A stretch of DNA of 64,000 nt from Nematostella vectensis (taxonomy: Eukaryota > Cnidaria > Anthozoa > Actiniaria > Edwardsiidae): positions 9,411,296 to 9,475,295 of the forward strand of contig NC_064035.1 of assembly GCF_932526225.1 (NCBI RefSeq), in the 5' to 3' direction. Below, one piece after another: positions 46,301 through 59,000 of this stretch. Position 1 is the first letter of the stretch, and each line of letters opens with the position of its first letter. The translations under genes were made by a program, and so were the position numbers. Under the pieces are notes generated by a model. It was not told the origin of the DNA and made no database searches. It was given only the letters and a program-made list of their open reading frames with translations.

Positions 46301-49300
46301 TGTTGTGATGTGGCAAGTGTGTACATGTGTTGTGATGTGGCAAGTGTGTAAGCGTGTTATGATGTGGCAAGTGTGTACATATGTTGGGATGTGGCAAGTG
46401 TGTACATGTGATGTGGCAAGTGTGTACATGTGATGTGGCAAGTGTGTTCATGTGATGTGGCAAGTGTGTACATGTGTTGTGATGTGACAATTGTGTACAT
46501 GTGATGTGACAAGTGTGTACATGTGTTGTGATGTGGCAAGTGTGTACACGTGTTGTGATATGGCAAGTGTGTACATGTGTTGTGATGTGACAATTGTGTA
46601 CATGTGATGTGGCAAGTGTGTACACGTGTTGTGATGTGGCAAGTGTGTACACGTGTTATGATGTGACAAGTGTCTACATGTGTTGTGATGTGGCAAGTGT
46701 GTACATGTGATGTGGCAAGTGTGTACACGTGTTATGATGTGGCAAGTGTGTACATGTGATGTGGCAAGTGTGTACATATGTTGGGATGTGGCAAGTGTGT
46801 ACATGTGATGTGACTAATGTGTACATGTGTTGTGATGTGGCAAGTGTGTACATGTGATGTGACTAATGTGTACATGTGTTGTGATGTGGCAAGTGTGTAC
46901 ATGTGATGTGACAAGTATGTACATGTGTTGTGATGTGACATGTGTGTACATATGTTGGGATGTGGCAAGTGTGTACATGTGATGTGGCAAGTGTGTACAT
47001 GTGATGTGACAAGTATGTACATGTGTTGTGATGTGACAAGGGTGTACATGTGTTGTGATGTGACAAGTATGTACATGTGATGTGGCAAGTGTGTAGATGT
47101 GTTGTGATGTGGCAAGTGTGTACATGTGTTGTGCTGTGACAAGTGTGTACATGTGATGTGACAAGGGTGTACATGTGATGTGACAAGTGTGTACATGTGT
47201 TTTGATTTGGCATTGTGGTTTCATTTTTTTATTGATTAATGCATTGATACTATTGATGTTGTAGGTCACACGATAGGTGTCCCACTTGAAATGTGCCCTT
47301 GCTCAAAATCTAATAAGGTATGGTTGTAAAAGTCTATGCATTCCAAATTCCTCTAAGATTTATCCCACAGTAAGAATGGTTGTAAGACCTCTGTTTTTCT
47401 CTCCACTAAATGAATAGAATTTATTTTTAAGAATACTGAATTATTCCAGATTTGCAATATATATGTTGTTTGTTGATCTCCCAATGACTTATCAGTTGTC
47501 GTGGTTTTCAGTTTGTTCCTATCTAAGTTGAGTACTTAACTAATGTATTTTTCTCTGCATGTCAGTTTGTTCCAATCCTGGTTGAGCACTGCTGTGATGT
47601 AGTCGGTACGAAGGGCATTGAGGCAGTTGGAGTTTACAGGTAACTCGATTGTGGCTGTGTAAACTATACCTAGTAGGCTTACTGACCTGACATGGGGTGT
47701 GTACCTAGAGTTCAATGTTGTTGGCTTACTGACCTGACATGGGGTGTGTACCTAGAGTTCAATGTTGTCGGCTTACTGACCTGACATGGGGTGTGTACCT
47801 AAACTTCAATGTTGTTGGCTTACTGACCTGACATGGGGTGTGTACCTAGAGTTCAATGTTGTTGGCTTACTGACCTGACATGGGGTGTGTACCTAGAGTT
47901 CATTGTTGTTGGCTTACTGACCTGACATGGGGTGTGTACCTAGAGTCCAATGTTGTTGGCTTACTGACCTGACATGGGGTGTGTACCTAGAGTTCAATGT
48001 TGTTGGCTTACTGACCTGACATGGGGTGTGTAGCTAGAGTTCAGTGTTGTTGGCTTACTGACCTGACATGGGGTGTGTACCTAGACTCTAATGTTGTTGG
48101 CTTACTGACCTGACATGGGGTGTGTACCTAGAGTTCAATGTTGTTTGCTTACTGACCTGACATGGTGTTTATACCAAGAGTTCAATGTTGTTGGCTTACT
48201 GACCTGACATGGGGTGTGTACCTAAAGTTCAATGTTGTTGGCTTACTGACCTGACATGGGGTGTGTAGCTAGAGTTCAGTGTTGTTGGCTTACTGACCTG
48301 ACATGGGGTGTGTACCTAAAGTTCAATGTTGTTGGTTTACTGACCTGACATGGTGTTTATACCTAAAGTTCAATGTTGTTGGTTTACTGACCTGACATGG
48401 GGTGTGTACCTAAAGTTCAATGTTGTTGGCTTACTGACCTGACATGGGGTGTGTACCTAAACTTCAATGCTGTTGGCTTACTGACCTGACATGGGGTGTG
48501 TACCTAAAGTTCAATGTTGTTGGCTTACTGACCTGACATGGGGTGTGTACCTAGAGTTCAATGTTGTTGGCTTACTGACCTGACATGGGGTGTGTACCTA
48601 GAGTTCAATGTTGTTTGCTTACTGACCTGACATGGTGTTTATACCAAGAGTTCAATGTTGTTGGCTTACTTACCTGACATGGGGTGTGTACCTAGAGTTC
48701 AATGTTGTTGGCTTACTGACCTGACATGGGGTGTGTACCTAGAGTTCAATGTTGTCAGCTTACTGACCTGACATGGGGTGTGTACCTAAACTTCAATGTT
48801 GTTGGCTTACTGACCTGACATGGGGTGTGTACCTAGAGTTCAATGTTGTTGGCTTACTGACCTGACATGGGGTGTGTACCTAGAGTTCATTGTTGTTGGC
48901 TTACTGACCTGACATGGGGTGTGTACCTAGAGTCCAATGTTGTTGGCTTACTGACCTGACATGGGGTGTGTACCTAGAGTCCAATGTTGTTGGCTTACTG
49001 ACCTGACATGGGGTGTGTAGCTAGAGTTCAGTGTTGTTGGCTTACTGACCTGACATGGGGTGTGTACCTAGAGTCCAATGTTGTTGGCTTACTGACCTGA
49101 CATGGGGTGTGTACCTAGAGTTCAATGTTGTTTGCTTACTGACCTGACATGGTGTTTATACCAAGAGTTCAATGTTGTTGGCTTACTGACCTGACATGGG
49201 GTGTGTACCTAAAGTTCAATGTTGTTGGCTTACTGACCTGACATGGGGTGTGTAGCTAGAGTTCAGTGTTGTTGGCTTACTGACCTGACATGGGGTGTGT

Positions 49301-52300
49301 ACCTAAAGTTCAATGTTGTTGGTTTACTGACCTGACATGGTGTTTATACCTAAAGTTCAATGTTGTTGGTTTACTGACCTGACATGGGGTGTGTACCTAA
49401 AGTTCAATGTTGTTGGCTTACTGACCTGACATGGGGTGTGTACCTAAACTTCAATGTTGTTGGCTTACTGACCTGACATGGGGTGTGTACCTAAAGTTCA
49501 ATGTTGTTGGCTTACTGACCTGACATGGGGTGTGTACCTAGAGTTCAATGTTGTTGGCTTACTGACCTGACATGGGGTGTGTACCTAGAGTTCAATGTTG
49601 TTGGCTTACTGACCTGACATGGGGTGTGTACCTAGAGTTCAGTGTTGTTGGCTTACTTACCTGACATGGGGTGTGTACTTAGAGTTCAGTGTTGTTGGCT
49701 TACTGACCTGACATGGGGTGTGTACGTAGGGTGCCTGGAAATTCAGCTGCTGTGGGTGCACTAAGCGAAGAGCTGAACGAGAAAGGGGCGGAAAACATCA
49801 ACTTTCAAGAAGAGGTACTTTGATACCAAGAGACTTAGAAACGACTTAGTGGGCTCATGTATGAGATATGAATACTGCATCACAAACAGACTTGTTATAA
49901 CACAACCACCAAGAAAAAAAATGCTTGTTTTCATTATGTTTATACCTTCACTATGTTGGAACGATTTACAACATAAATGTGACACTATTTTTTTTGTGTG
50001 TGTATGATAGAAATGGCACGATGTGAACAATATTACAAGTTTGTTGAAGCAATTCCTGCGAAAGCTGCCAGAAGGGCTGGTTACCGCAGGTTAGTATTTT
50101 ACATTCTGGCAAACTAGGTTTAGTTTTAAAACATCCTAGCTTGTACTTTAGCTGTGTATGCCTTGAGTCTATGACTAAAACTTATCTCTACTAGAGCTCT
50201 ATGAAAGCTTTATTGAGGCAAACCGCAAAGACGACCCTGTTGAAAGAATGGGTGCCCTGAAGATGCTGGTAAAATTTCTTGTTTTCCTGCCCCCCAATGG
50301 ATGAGTGTTGATGGTAACTTGTGCAATTTTTGTCTGCTAGATCAACGAGTTACCTGATCATAATTACGAAACGCTGCGTCACCTCCTAACCCACTTAAAG
50401 CATGTAGCGGAGCATGCAGACACCAACAAGGTTTGTACCACCGATAGATAAAGAAATTAGCTATAAATCTGTTATAGTAGTCTTTTGCTCCGACGGGGGG
50501 CTAAAGCTCATAACCTCAACGAAATTACTCTGTTTTCCAGAGGCTTAAATACCATTTCAACCCCGTGTTGATTTATTTCCATAACTCCACCATGCCTATG
50601 CAGAATACCAAGTTTTTCCTACTGGTTGTCTGTAGTGTTTCTAGTCACAACATGCTACAACGCGTGCCTATCATATTTCCAGATGGAGGCTCGTAATCTC
50701 GCCATCGTGTTTGGCCCCACGTTAGTACGGACAGGGGAAGACACTATGATGTCTATGGTCAAGGACATGTCTGACCAATGTCGTATAGTGGAGACCATTC
50801 TTACCCATGTGAGTATAACAATTCCACGGATGTCCAGTCTGCTTATAGTACAAACCATGTACACACCCCATGCGAGTAAAACGTCTCATTGAATGTTGCT
50901 TAGATATGCATTTATGTGATAGGTCGCTATGCCATTTTGTATGCTTGCAGAACGAGTGGTTCTTTGAGGGCTCGGAAGGAGAGGACGCTCCACCTTCAAA
51001 GGTGCTTTCTTTTTTATTTTTAAATCACCTATGAATGACAATCTCCAAATTTAATCGCAATACTGTTTAAAGCTACCATGACGTAGACGTTAGAAACTGT
51101 AAATTATAATAATATCTTTTATGACCAGCCTCCCCTGGATGCTACGGATAACTCTGCAGATCAGTTCGTCTCACTGAGTGTGTTGTCATCTCTCGGACAA
51201 GCTGCCGGGAGCTTCAGTGAGTAGAATCACACCACATGCTGTGCACACTTGTCCACAAGTCGTTAAACACACACCAAACGCTACACACCTCCATATTTAA
51301 CTCGTTGAACACACGCCACACGCTACACACTCCTCCATATTCAACTCGTTGAACACACGCCACACGCTACACACTCCTCCATATTTAACTCGTTGAACAC
51401 ACGCCACACGCTAGACACACCTCCATATTCAACTCGTTGAACACACGCCACACGCTACACACTCCTCCATATTTAACTCGTTTAACACACCACTCGCTAG
51501 ACACACCTCCATATTAAACTCGTTAAATACACACCACTCACTATACACACCTCCATATTAAACTCGTTAAACACACCACTCGCTAGACACACCTTCATAT
51601 TAAACTCGTTAAATACACACCACTCGCTAGACACACTCTTCCATATTTAACTCGTTAAACACACCACACGCTATACACACCTCCATATTAAACTCGTTAA
51701 ATACACACCACTCACTATACACACCTCCATATTAAACTCGTTAAACACACCACTCGCTAGACACACCTTCATATTAAACTCGTTAAATACACACCACTCG
51801 CTAGACACACTCTTCCATATTTAACTCGTTAAACACACCACTCGCTAGACACACTCCTCCATATTAAACTCGTTAAACACACCACTCGCTAGACACACCT
51901 TCATATTAAACTCGTTAAATACACACCACACACTATACACACTCCTTCATATTTAACTCGTTAAACACACCAATCGCTAGACACACTCTTCCATATTTAA
52001 CTCGTTAAACACACCACTCGCTAGACACACCTCCATATTAAACTCGTTAAATACACACCACTCGCTAGACACACCTCCATATTAAACTCGTTAAATACAC
52101 ACCACACGCTATACACACTCCTCCCTATTTAACTCGTTAAACACACCACTCGCTAGACACACCTCCATATTAAACTCGTTAAATACACACCACTCGCTAT
52201 ACACACCTCCATATTAAGCTCGTTAAACACACCACACGCTATACACACTAATCCATATTCCACTCGTTAAACACACACCACTCGCTAGACACACACCTCC

Positions 52301-55300
52301 ATAGTTAACTCGTTGAACAGCTTGTTGTCCCTATTCGGATAAGCTGCTACATTTTGCACTCCATGTATCCCACGAAGCACTATGTTTTCTCCACTCGCGC
52401 ACTGTGCTTTCACACTCAGCTAAGCTGGTTCAGTGAATGGTGCGCGCAGTCAGTATGCTTGGCTTTCTTTTATGTCTCATACTTCCAATATAAACAAACC
52501 AGATACTCCATCCAGTGTAAGCTTTACCGAATTGTAATTCTTTTCTTCCCTGATCCTGATTGTGCTGGCCTTTTTCTGTTCACAGATGAAGAAGGAAACA
52601 TTAAACACAAGGTGAGACTGATGACCAATAAGTAACAATCGGAAATTATCTGCCCCTGTGTTCACGGTTCCTGTTAGGCGGCATGTATATGAGTGCTAGT
52701 TTTCTTCTAAAGCTTAGGCAGACAACGCAACCTAATGGACAATTCTTGTTCTGTGTAATGAGCATAATCGAGTATAAAATCACATTTCTAGAAAATCCAT
52801 ACCAAGGCCTGCTAAATGAGATTGAAGTAGTTGAATTGAAGTAGTAATGAATGTGATCGTATTACCTACTTACCCCTATCTCGCCATGTGTTCCTTTACA
52901 GCCGACCTCACCAGGGCACCTTACTCTGCACATCCCCAAGTTTAGGACAAAGCCCGGCAAGAGTGAGTCTCAAGACTCTCATGGTGGGGATAGCTCCCCA
53001 TCAGATGGAAGCATGTCTCCCACCAGCAGTCGACCTGTGCTACGGTTCGCAGGCTCCTGTCCGGGATCACCTACGCAGGAGCGTGCCAGCAACAAGCTGA
53101 TGGCCAAACGCCACGAGTTGTCCTCCTCCTCTACCGGTTCAATGTCTTCCGCTGCTTTGGACGTGAACGACAGTGAATCTAGGACTCGAGGGTGCTCGTC
53201 CTTAAGGGCGTATTCCTATGCTCGACCGCCGCCACCATCTTATCGCAAGAGTGGACCCCCCAAGAGGCCCAACAGCCCATCCAATGAGCAAGACGGTCCG
53301 CAGGGGAACGCCACGTCTGGCTTCATGTCAGAGACGAGTGATGGTAGTAAGAAAGACGACGGACACGATGAACATGGTCTTCAGAAACCCACCTTTGCAT
53401 CACTTAGCGAGGAAACCAGGCTAAGACTGCTCAAGGTCAGCCTACAGCAGAAAGCAGCCGAGAAAAAGCGAATGCTTGAAAGTCCCACAAGTCCGCATCC
53501 CCCAACATTCCCTGATGTGAACGGAGAGCTAACGGTGCCTCATCGCGAGCACGAGACGTCGGACAGCACTGAGCATCTGAGCAGCGACAATACCAGCAGA
53601 AGCAGTAGTACCCCTAGCAGCAAAAACGCATCTAGGGAGTCTCTTCAGCACCAGCAGCAGATGGATGAAGCGCAAAGGGCTGTACCCTTTAAAACAGAGA
53701 GCGTTGCCACGTCGTCCCCAGCCACCTCACAGGAGAGTACGACCACGTCAAGTCAGACGGTGCTTACTATACTACATGGTGAAGGCGTCCCTGCGGCTCC
53801 CGCAGAGGCCACGCGTCGACCGGCAAGCTCTGATATACGAGCGCGCAGGAACACTGCTGAAGGGTTACGAATCCGGCGCTCGTTGCAGTCTGAGAGTAGC
53901 GATTCGTCTGGCGATGAGGAAGGGGAGCTAAAGCTTAGTATGTCCAAGACGTTCGACGAAAAATTACGTATCCTCCTGGATTTGGATTATCAGTTCAAGG
54001 ATCAGAAGCGAAAGGAGGAGGAGACTGCGGCAGTTGCCGGCGCTAGGCGACCTTCAGACGAGCTTACGGATGATGCAAAAGGCAGTAACACCAGCCTGAA
54101 CTCGTCTGCTTCTGAGCGCAAACCTTCCGTGGAGAGACCAGACGCGCAGCCCAGAAGGGCATCCGTCGAGAGATCGCTATTTATCAACAAGCCACCAGCC
54201 ACGAAGTCATCGCTACAGATCAACACTAAAAGTAAGCAAGTACTGAGTGCGCAACCTAAAGCAGCTAGCAAGCGCCCCGTCTCCGCACGAGATCCTCCCA
54301 AGGCTCAGCTATCAATGACTAAACCAGAGGTTTCTAGGAAAAGTGAAGGCTCGTTCCTAGATGAGCGTCAGGCTTCAAAGATCGGTCACGTTCACACGGC
54401 GACTCCGGTCGCGCTCAGGGAATTCAAGATCGATGGCAATTTGAGGAAAGAGCCAAAGAAAGCTGCAGTTGGGTCTACACCGCCATCCCGCGCACCGGCT
54501 GCCAAGCCACCCCTGACTAGACACGACTCGCCCTTTGTGAAGAGTATGACGGAGAGTGGGCACGGTAAATCGCGTACGGAGACGAGCTCCATCACGATCA
54601 GTCCGCGACACCCTACCAACAGTCCGCGCGGGTATGTGTCCGAGGCTGCTAGTCCTCGCAACTCCAGCACAGAAACAAGCCCGCGGAACTCGCGCACCGA
54701 GATGAACATCAACTTGTCCGGTGGGCAACTGAAGACCTCTTCCGAAGCACACAGTCGTAAAATGCCTGGTGGGCAACCAAAATATGGAGTTCCAGGCAAC
54801 AGGAGACCCGCTGCCAGCAAGTATGCTGCAATGGCCGCGCGAACGCACGTGCCACCCAAGGTTATGGGCCGCGATACGACCGCGAAGTCCCCGACATATC
54901 CACACCGGGACGCTCACAGGGACATTCTACCGTCTCGATCGACTTACGGCGGCTCGTACAAGGAGCCAGTGCGTCAGAAACACGTACATAAAATGGAGTC
55001 CAACGCAAAACACATAGCGGAGCTGCTAGAAGAGATGCACAGCGAGCGCTATCTCAAGATGTCGCGCCAGCGATCCGATATCTCAGGACAAGCGCAGAAG
55101 GCGGCGGCTCAGCGGGCTGCCCAGGCGCGCATGCGCAGGAGGTCTCTCGGAGACGAGAACCAGGAGAACATCGCGCTTGCTGTGGCCGCTGCTGACAAAG
55201 AGAAACTCGCGCCGCCACCACCACAGGGTTCCCAGCGCGACCGTAGACAAGCGGACGATACACCGCTCTCGAGCGAACACCGAGTTAACGTCAAATCTAA

Positions 55301-55307
55301 AAGATAA
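34344..55307 (+). CDS. ARHGAP21: ARHGAP21/23-type Rho GTPase-activating protein (PDZ-PH-RhoGAP)
   Basis: Twenty-five coding exons: 34344-34370, 35991-36143, 36459-36576, 36776-36854, 37299-37353, 37647-38969, 39568-39726, 40462-40515, 40874-40963, 41443-41571, 41698-41766, 41873-41943, 42873-42988, 43109-43195, 47265-47317, 47566-47639, 49730-49814, 50011-50089, 50195-50268, 50341-50430, 50683-50808, 50951-51001, 51129-51216, 52586-52611 and 52902-55307. They sum to 5682 nt, 1893 residues (human ARHGAP21 about 1957). PDZ at about 25-145 ([25 protein letters not shown]); PH at about 639-752 ([23 protein letters not shown]); RhoGAP at about 845-1037 with arginine finger R886 in [20 protein letters not shown] and [13 protein letters not shown]. 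Long serine-rich linkers flank the domains. The family inactivates Cdc42/RhoA at Golgi and junctional membranes. Whether this pre-dates the 21/23 split is not decided. Four introns (14, 16 and 23 plus part of 14) are filled with minisatellites. Confidence 0.95.
40296..40332. repeat. (TA)n microsatellite, ARHGAP21 intron 7
   Basis: About 18 uninterrupted AT dinucleotides. Confidence 0.95.
42100..42415. repeat. TCA/CCA trinucleotide-rich low-complexity region
   Basis: Two blocks of imperfect (ATC)n/(ACC)n in intron 12 (about 42105-42180 and 42328-42410) flank a non-repetitive stretch starting GGGGTTTCATTAGGCCCC. They open long glycine/aspartate frames on the minus strand and serine/proline frames on the plus strand, which I treat as artefacts. 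A similar short motif occurs at about 6616 (GGGGTTCCATTAGGCCCC), pointing to a dispersed element. Confidence 0.75.
43151..45642 (+). repeat. 44-bp minisatellite carrying a splice donor, about 55 copies
   Basis: The unit contains CATCTGCAGGGTCTAATTAC then ACTCCTG and the donor GTAAGGATACAA. The first copy is the 3' end of coding exon 14 itself (CATCTGCAGCAGGGTCT...CCTG at 43166-43195) and its real 5' splice site. The array then fills the first 2.4 kb of intron 14. Copies differ by few substitutions (GTGTCC or GGGTCC) and a 3-nt GCA insertion. Each unit keeps the GTAAG donor, and the CTGCAG serves as a possible acceptor 18 nt upstream of it. Confidence 0.95.
45643..47210. repeat. 22/27-bp GT-rich minisatellite
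   Basis: Units such as GTGTGTACATGTGTTGTGAT then GTGGCAA alternate with a 5-nt shorter form. It is strongly strand-asymmetric (G/T on plus) and follows the 44-bp array without a break. A single 44-bp-type unit (CTGCAGGGTCTAATTACACT...) is embedded at about 45751-45790. Long minus-strand open frames of Thr/Cys/His repeats arise only because the 27-bp unit is nine codons. Confidence 0.9.
47672..49729 (+). repeat. 47-bp minisatellite carrying branch point and acceptor, about 44 copies
   Basis: The unit is GGCTTACTGACCTGACATGG then GGTGTGTACCTAGAGTTCAATGTTGTT in most copies. It fills intron 16 of the ARHGAP21-like gene and ends exactly at the real 3' splice site: the last unit reads TGTGTACGTAG and exon 17 starts at 49730. 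Variant units (GGTGTTTATACCAAGAG) recur at about 48150, 48630 and 49150, showing a higher-order repeat of about ten to eleven units. Confidence 0.95.
51240..52330. repeat. 42-44-bp minisatellite in ARHGAP21 intron 23, about 25 copies
   Basis: The unit contains CTCGTTAAACACACCACTCG then CTAGACACACCTCCATATTAAA, with length variants (ACACACC or ACACC). It begins about 25 nt after the donor of exon 23. The units do not copy the splice site. Non-coding. Confidence 0.9.
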
Positions 55308-56074
55308 ACACTGGTATCCTAAAACCTTGCGTTTAATTATTTACCTTAGGCTAAGTTTTCGTCCTATTGTGCATGAGTCGATTGCAAATTATAGAAAAAG
55401 AGGAAACAATCAACTCAGCTCATAGATAATATGGTGATGTTTATTTCCGGTATAAGCTCCGTACATGCAGCGCCAGCATTGATTAGAATTACATGTACAG
55501 CCTCACTTGGATGCCCACAAGAGAATACAGCAATGCCAGCGCTGTTTGCATGCGGCTAGAAAGACGTTTGGTACACTTAATGAATAGGACAGAGTTCGCA
55601 CACTGCGAACTACTTGTTCAACTCGTCTATAATCCTGTACTTGTTTCTTGGATTCTGGTGCATGGGTGTGACTCCTTTTGGATATCCAGATCCCTGTCTC
55701 CAAGAGACACACTAAGAACTAAATTTCTTGCGATTTTTAAGCGCCTCCCAAATGCCCCATCTTTCATGAGATCAATTCTGTATTTTATAAAAGTAAAGTA
55801 TTGTAGGTTGGGTTTTATATGAATATGTTTTTATATGTATGACGGTTTTCCTTCAGGGGTAGGGCTAGTTTAGTGGGGGTATATTTTGAACTGAAATGCA
55901 TTTCTAAGAGAACTGCCGCATGTTTCATTAAGAGCTCTATTTTCACAGAAATTGATTAATGCATAAAAATGCATGTGGTACTACTTGCACTTTGGCAAAA
56001 GAAACTTGTATTTTTATATTCTTCTATATATCAATATTATTGAAAATATATATCTTTTATTTACTTTTTTCTTG
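55308..56074. other. ARHGAP21-like 3' UTR and downstream sequence
   Basis: AT-rich sequence after the stop codon. No canonical AATAAA was seen close to the stop, so the poly(A) site is not placed. Confidence 0.4.
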
Positions 56075-59000
56075 TCGCCTCGTTCCTCTAGGGTACAAAC
56101 TATATCTTACGCGCGAGTGTATCTAAGATTTGGCTTCGTTCCTCTAGGGTACATACTATATCTTACGCGCGAGTGTAGGTAAGATTTGGCCTCGTTCCTC
56201 TAGGGTACATACTATATCTTACGCGCGAGTGTAGCTAAGATTTGGCCTCGTTCCTCTAGGGTACATACTATATCTTACGCGCGAGTGTAGCTAAGATTTG
56301 GCCTCGTTCCTCTAGGTTACATACTATAACTTACGCGCGAGTGTAGCTAAGATTTGGTCTCTTTCCTCTAGGGTACATACTATAACTTACGCGCGAGTGT
56401 AGCTAAGATTTGGCCTCGTTCCTCTAGGTTACATACTATAACTTACGCGCGAGTGTAGCTAAGATTTGGTCTCTTTCCTCTAGGGTACATACTATAACTT
56501 ACGCGCGAGTGTAGCTAAGATTTGTCCTCGTTCCTCTAGGGTACAAACTATATCTTACGCGCGAGTATAGCTAAGATTTGGCCTCGTTCCTCTAGGGTAC
56601 ATACTATAACTTACGCGCGAGTGTAGGTAAGATTTGGCCCCGTTCCTCTAGGGTACATACTATATCTTACGCGCGAGTGTAGCTAAGATTTGGCCTCGTT
56701 CCTCTAGGGTACATACTATATCTTACGCGCGAGTGTAGCTAAGATTTGGCCTCGTTCCTCTAGGGTACATACTATATCTTACGCGCGAGTGTAGCTAAGA
56801 TTTGTCCTCGTTCCTCTAGGGTACAAACTATATCTAACGCGCTAGTGGAGCTAAGATTTGGCCTCGTTCCTCTAGGGTACATACTATAACTTACGCGCGA
56901 GTGTAGGTAAGATTTGGCCTCGTTCCTCTAGGGTACATACTATATCTTACGCGCGAGTGTAGCTAAGATTTGGCCTCGTTCCTCTAGGGTACATACTATA
57001 ACTTACGCGCGAGTGTAGCTAAGATTTGGCCTCGTTCCTCTAGGATACATACTATGACTTACGCGCGAGTGGAGCTAAGATTTGGCCTCGTTCCTCTAGG
57101 GTACATACTATAACTTACGCGCGAGTGGAGCTAAGATTTGGCCTCGTTCCTCTAGGGTACATACTATAACTTACGCGCGAGTGTAGCTAAGATTTGGCCT
57201 CGTTCCTCTGGGGTACATATTATAACATACGCGCGAGTGGAGCTAAGGTTTGGCCTCGTTCCTCTAGGGTACATACTATAACTTACGCGCGAGTGTAGGT
57301 AAGATTTGGCCTCGTTCCTCTAGGGTACATACTATATCTTACGCGCGAGTGTAGCTAAGATTTGGCCTCGTTCCTCTAGGATACATACTATAACTTACGC
57401 GCGAGTGGAGCTAAGATTTGGCCTCGTTCCTCTAGGTTACATACTATAACTTACGCGCGAGTGTAGCTAAGATTTGTCCTCGTTCCTCTAGGGTACAAAC
57501 TATATCTTACGCGCGAGTATAGCTAAGATTTGGCCTCGTTCCTCTAGGGTACATACTATATCTTACGCGCGAGTGTAGGTAAGATTTGGCCTCGTTCCTC
57601 TAGGGTACATACTATATCTTACGCGCGAGTGTAGCTAAGATTTGGCCTCGTTCCTCTAGGGTACATACTATAACTTACGCGCGAGTGTAGCTAAGATCTC
57701 TAGGGTACATACTATTACTTACGCGCGAGTGTAGCTAAGATTTGGCCTCGTTCCTCTAGGATACATACTATGACTAACGCGCGAGTGGAGCTAAGATTTG
57801 GCCTCGTTCCTTCTAGGGTACATACTATAACTTACGCGCGAGTGTAGCTAAGATTTGGCCTCGTTCCTCTAGGTTACATACTATATTTTACGCGCGAGTG
57901 TAAGTAAGATTTGGCCTCGTTCCTCTAGGATACATACTATAACTTACGCGCGAGTGTAGCTAAGATTTGGCCTCGTTCCTCTAGGGTACATACTATAACT
58001 TACGCGCGAGTGTAGCTAAGATTTGGCCTCGTTCCTCTAGGGTACATACTATATCTTACACGCGAGTGTAGCTAAGATTTGGCCTCGTTCCTCTAGGGTA
58101 CATACTATAACTTACGCGCGAGTGTAGCTAAGATTTGGCCTCGTTCCTCTAGGATACATACTATGACTTACGCGCGAGTGGAGCTAAGATTTGGCCTCGT
58201 TCCTCTAGGGTACATACTATAACTTACGCGCGAGTGGAGCTAAGATTTGGCCTCGTTCCTCTAGGGTACATACTATAACTTACGCGCGAGTGTAGCTAAG
58301 ATTTGGCCTCGTTCCTCTGGGGTACATATTATAACATACGCGCGAGTGGAGCTAAGGTTTGGCCTCGTTCCTCTAGGGTACATACTATAACTTACGCGCG
58401 AGTGTAGGTAAGATTTGGCCTCGTTCCTCTAGGGTACATACTATATCTTACGCGCGAGTGTAGCTAAGATTTGGCCTCGTTCCTCTAGGTTACATACTAT
58501 ATTTTACGCGCGAGTGTAAGTAAGATTTGGCCTCGTTCCTCTAGGGTACATACTATAACTTACGCGCGAGTGTAGCTAAGATTTGGCCTCGTTCCTCTAG
58601 GGTACATACTATAACTTACGCGCGAGTGTAGCTAAGATCTCTAGGGTACATACTATAACTTACGCGCGAGTGTAGCTAAGATTTGGCCTCGTTCCTCTGG
58701 GGTACATACTATAACTTACGCGCGAGTGTAGCTAAGATTTGGCCTCGTTCCTCTGGGGTACATACTATAACTTACGCGCGAGTGTAGCTAAGATTTGGCC
58801 TCGTTCCTCTAGGGTACATACTATAACTTACGCGCGAGTGTAGCTAAGATTTGGCCTCGTTCCTCTAGGGTACATACTATAACTTACGCGCGAGTGTAGC
58901 TAAGATCTCTAGGGTACATACTATAACTTACGCGCGAGTGTAGCTAAGATTTGGCCTCGTTCCTCTGGGGTACATACTTTAACTTACGCGCGAGTGTAGC

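Noticed and set aside
45613-47269. Many long minus-strand open frames of Thr-Cys-His-Ile-Thr-Thr-His-Val-His repeats
   Set aside because: They come from a 27-bp (nine-codon) minisatellite unit that is open in several frames at once. The region is intron 14 of a plus-strand gene with well-supported exons on both sides.
43151-49729. CRISPR-like appearance of regularly spaced repeats
   Set aside because: Units are contiguous with no unique spacers, and the DNA is clearly eukaryotic with spliced genes.
54375-54917. 180- and 155-residue minus-strand frames within the last ARHGAP21-like exon
   Set aside because: Antisense shadows of a 2.4-kb serine-rich coding exon; no homology-like motif in them.
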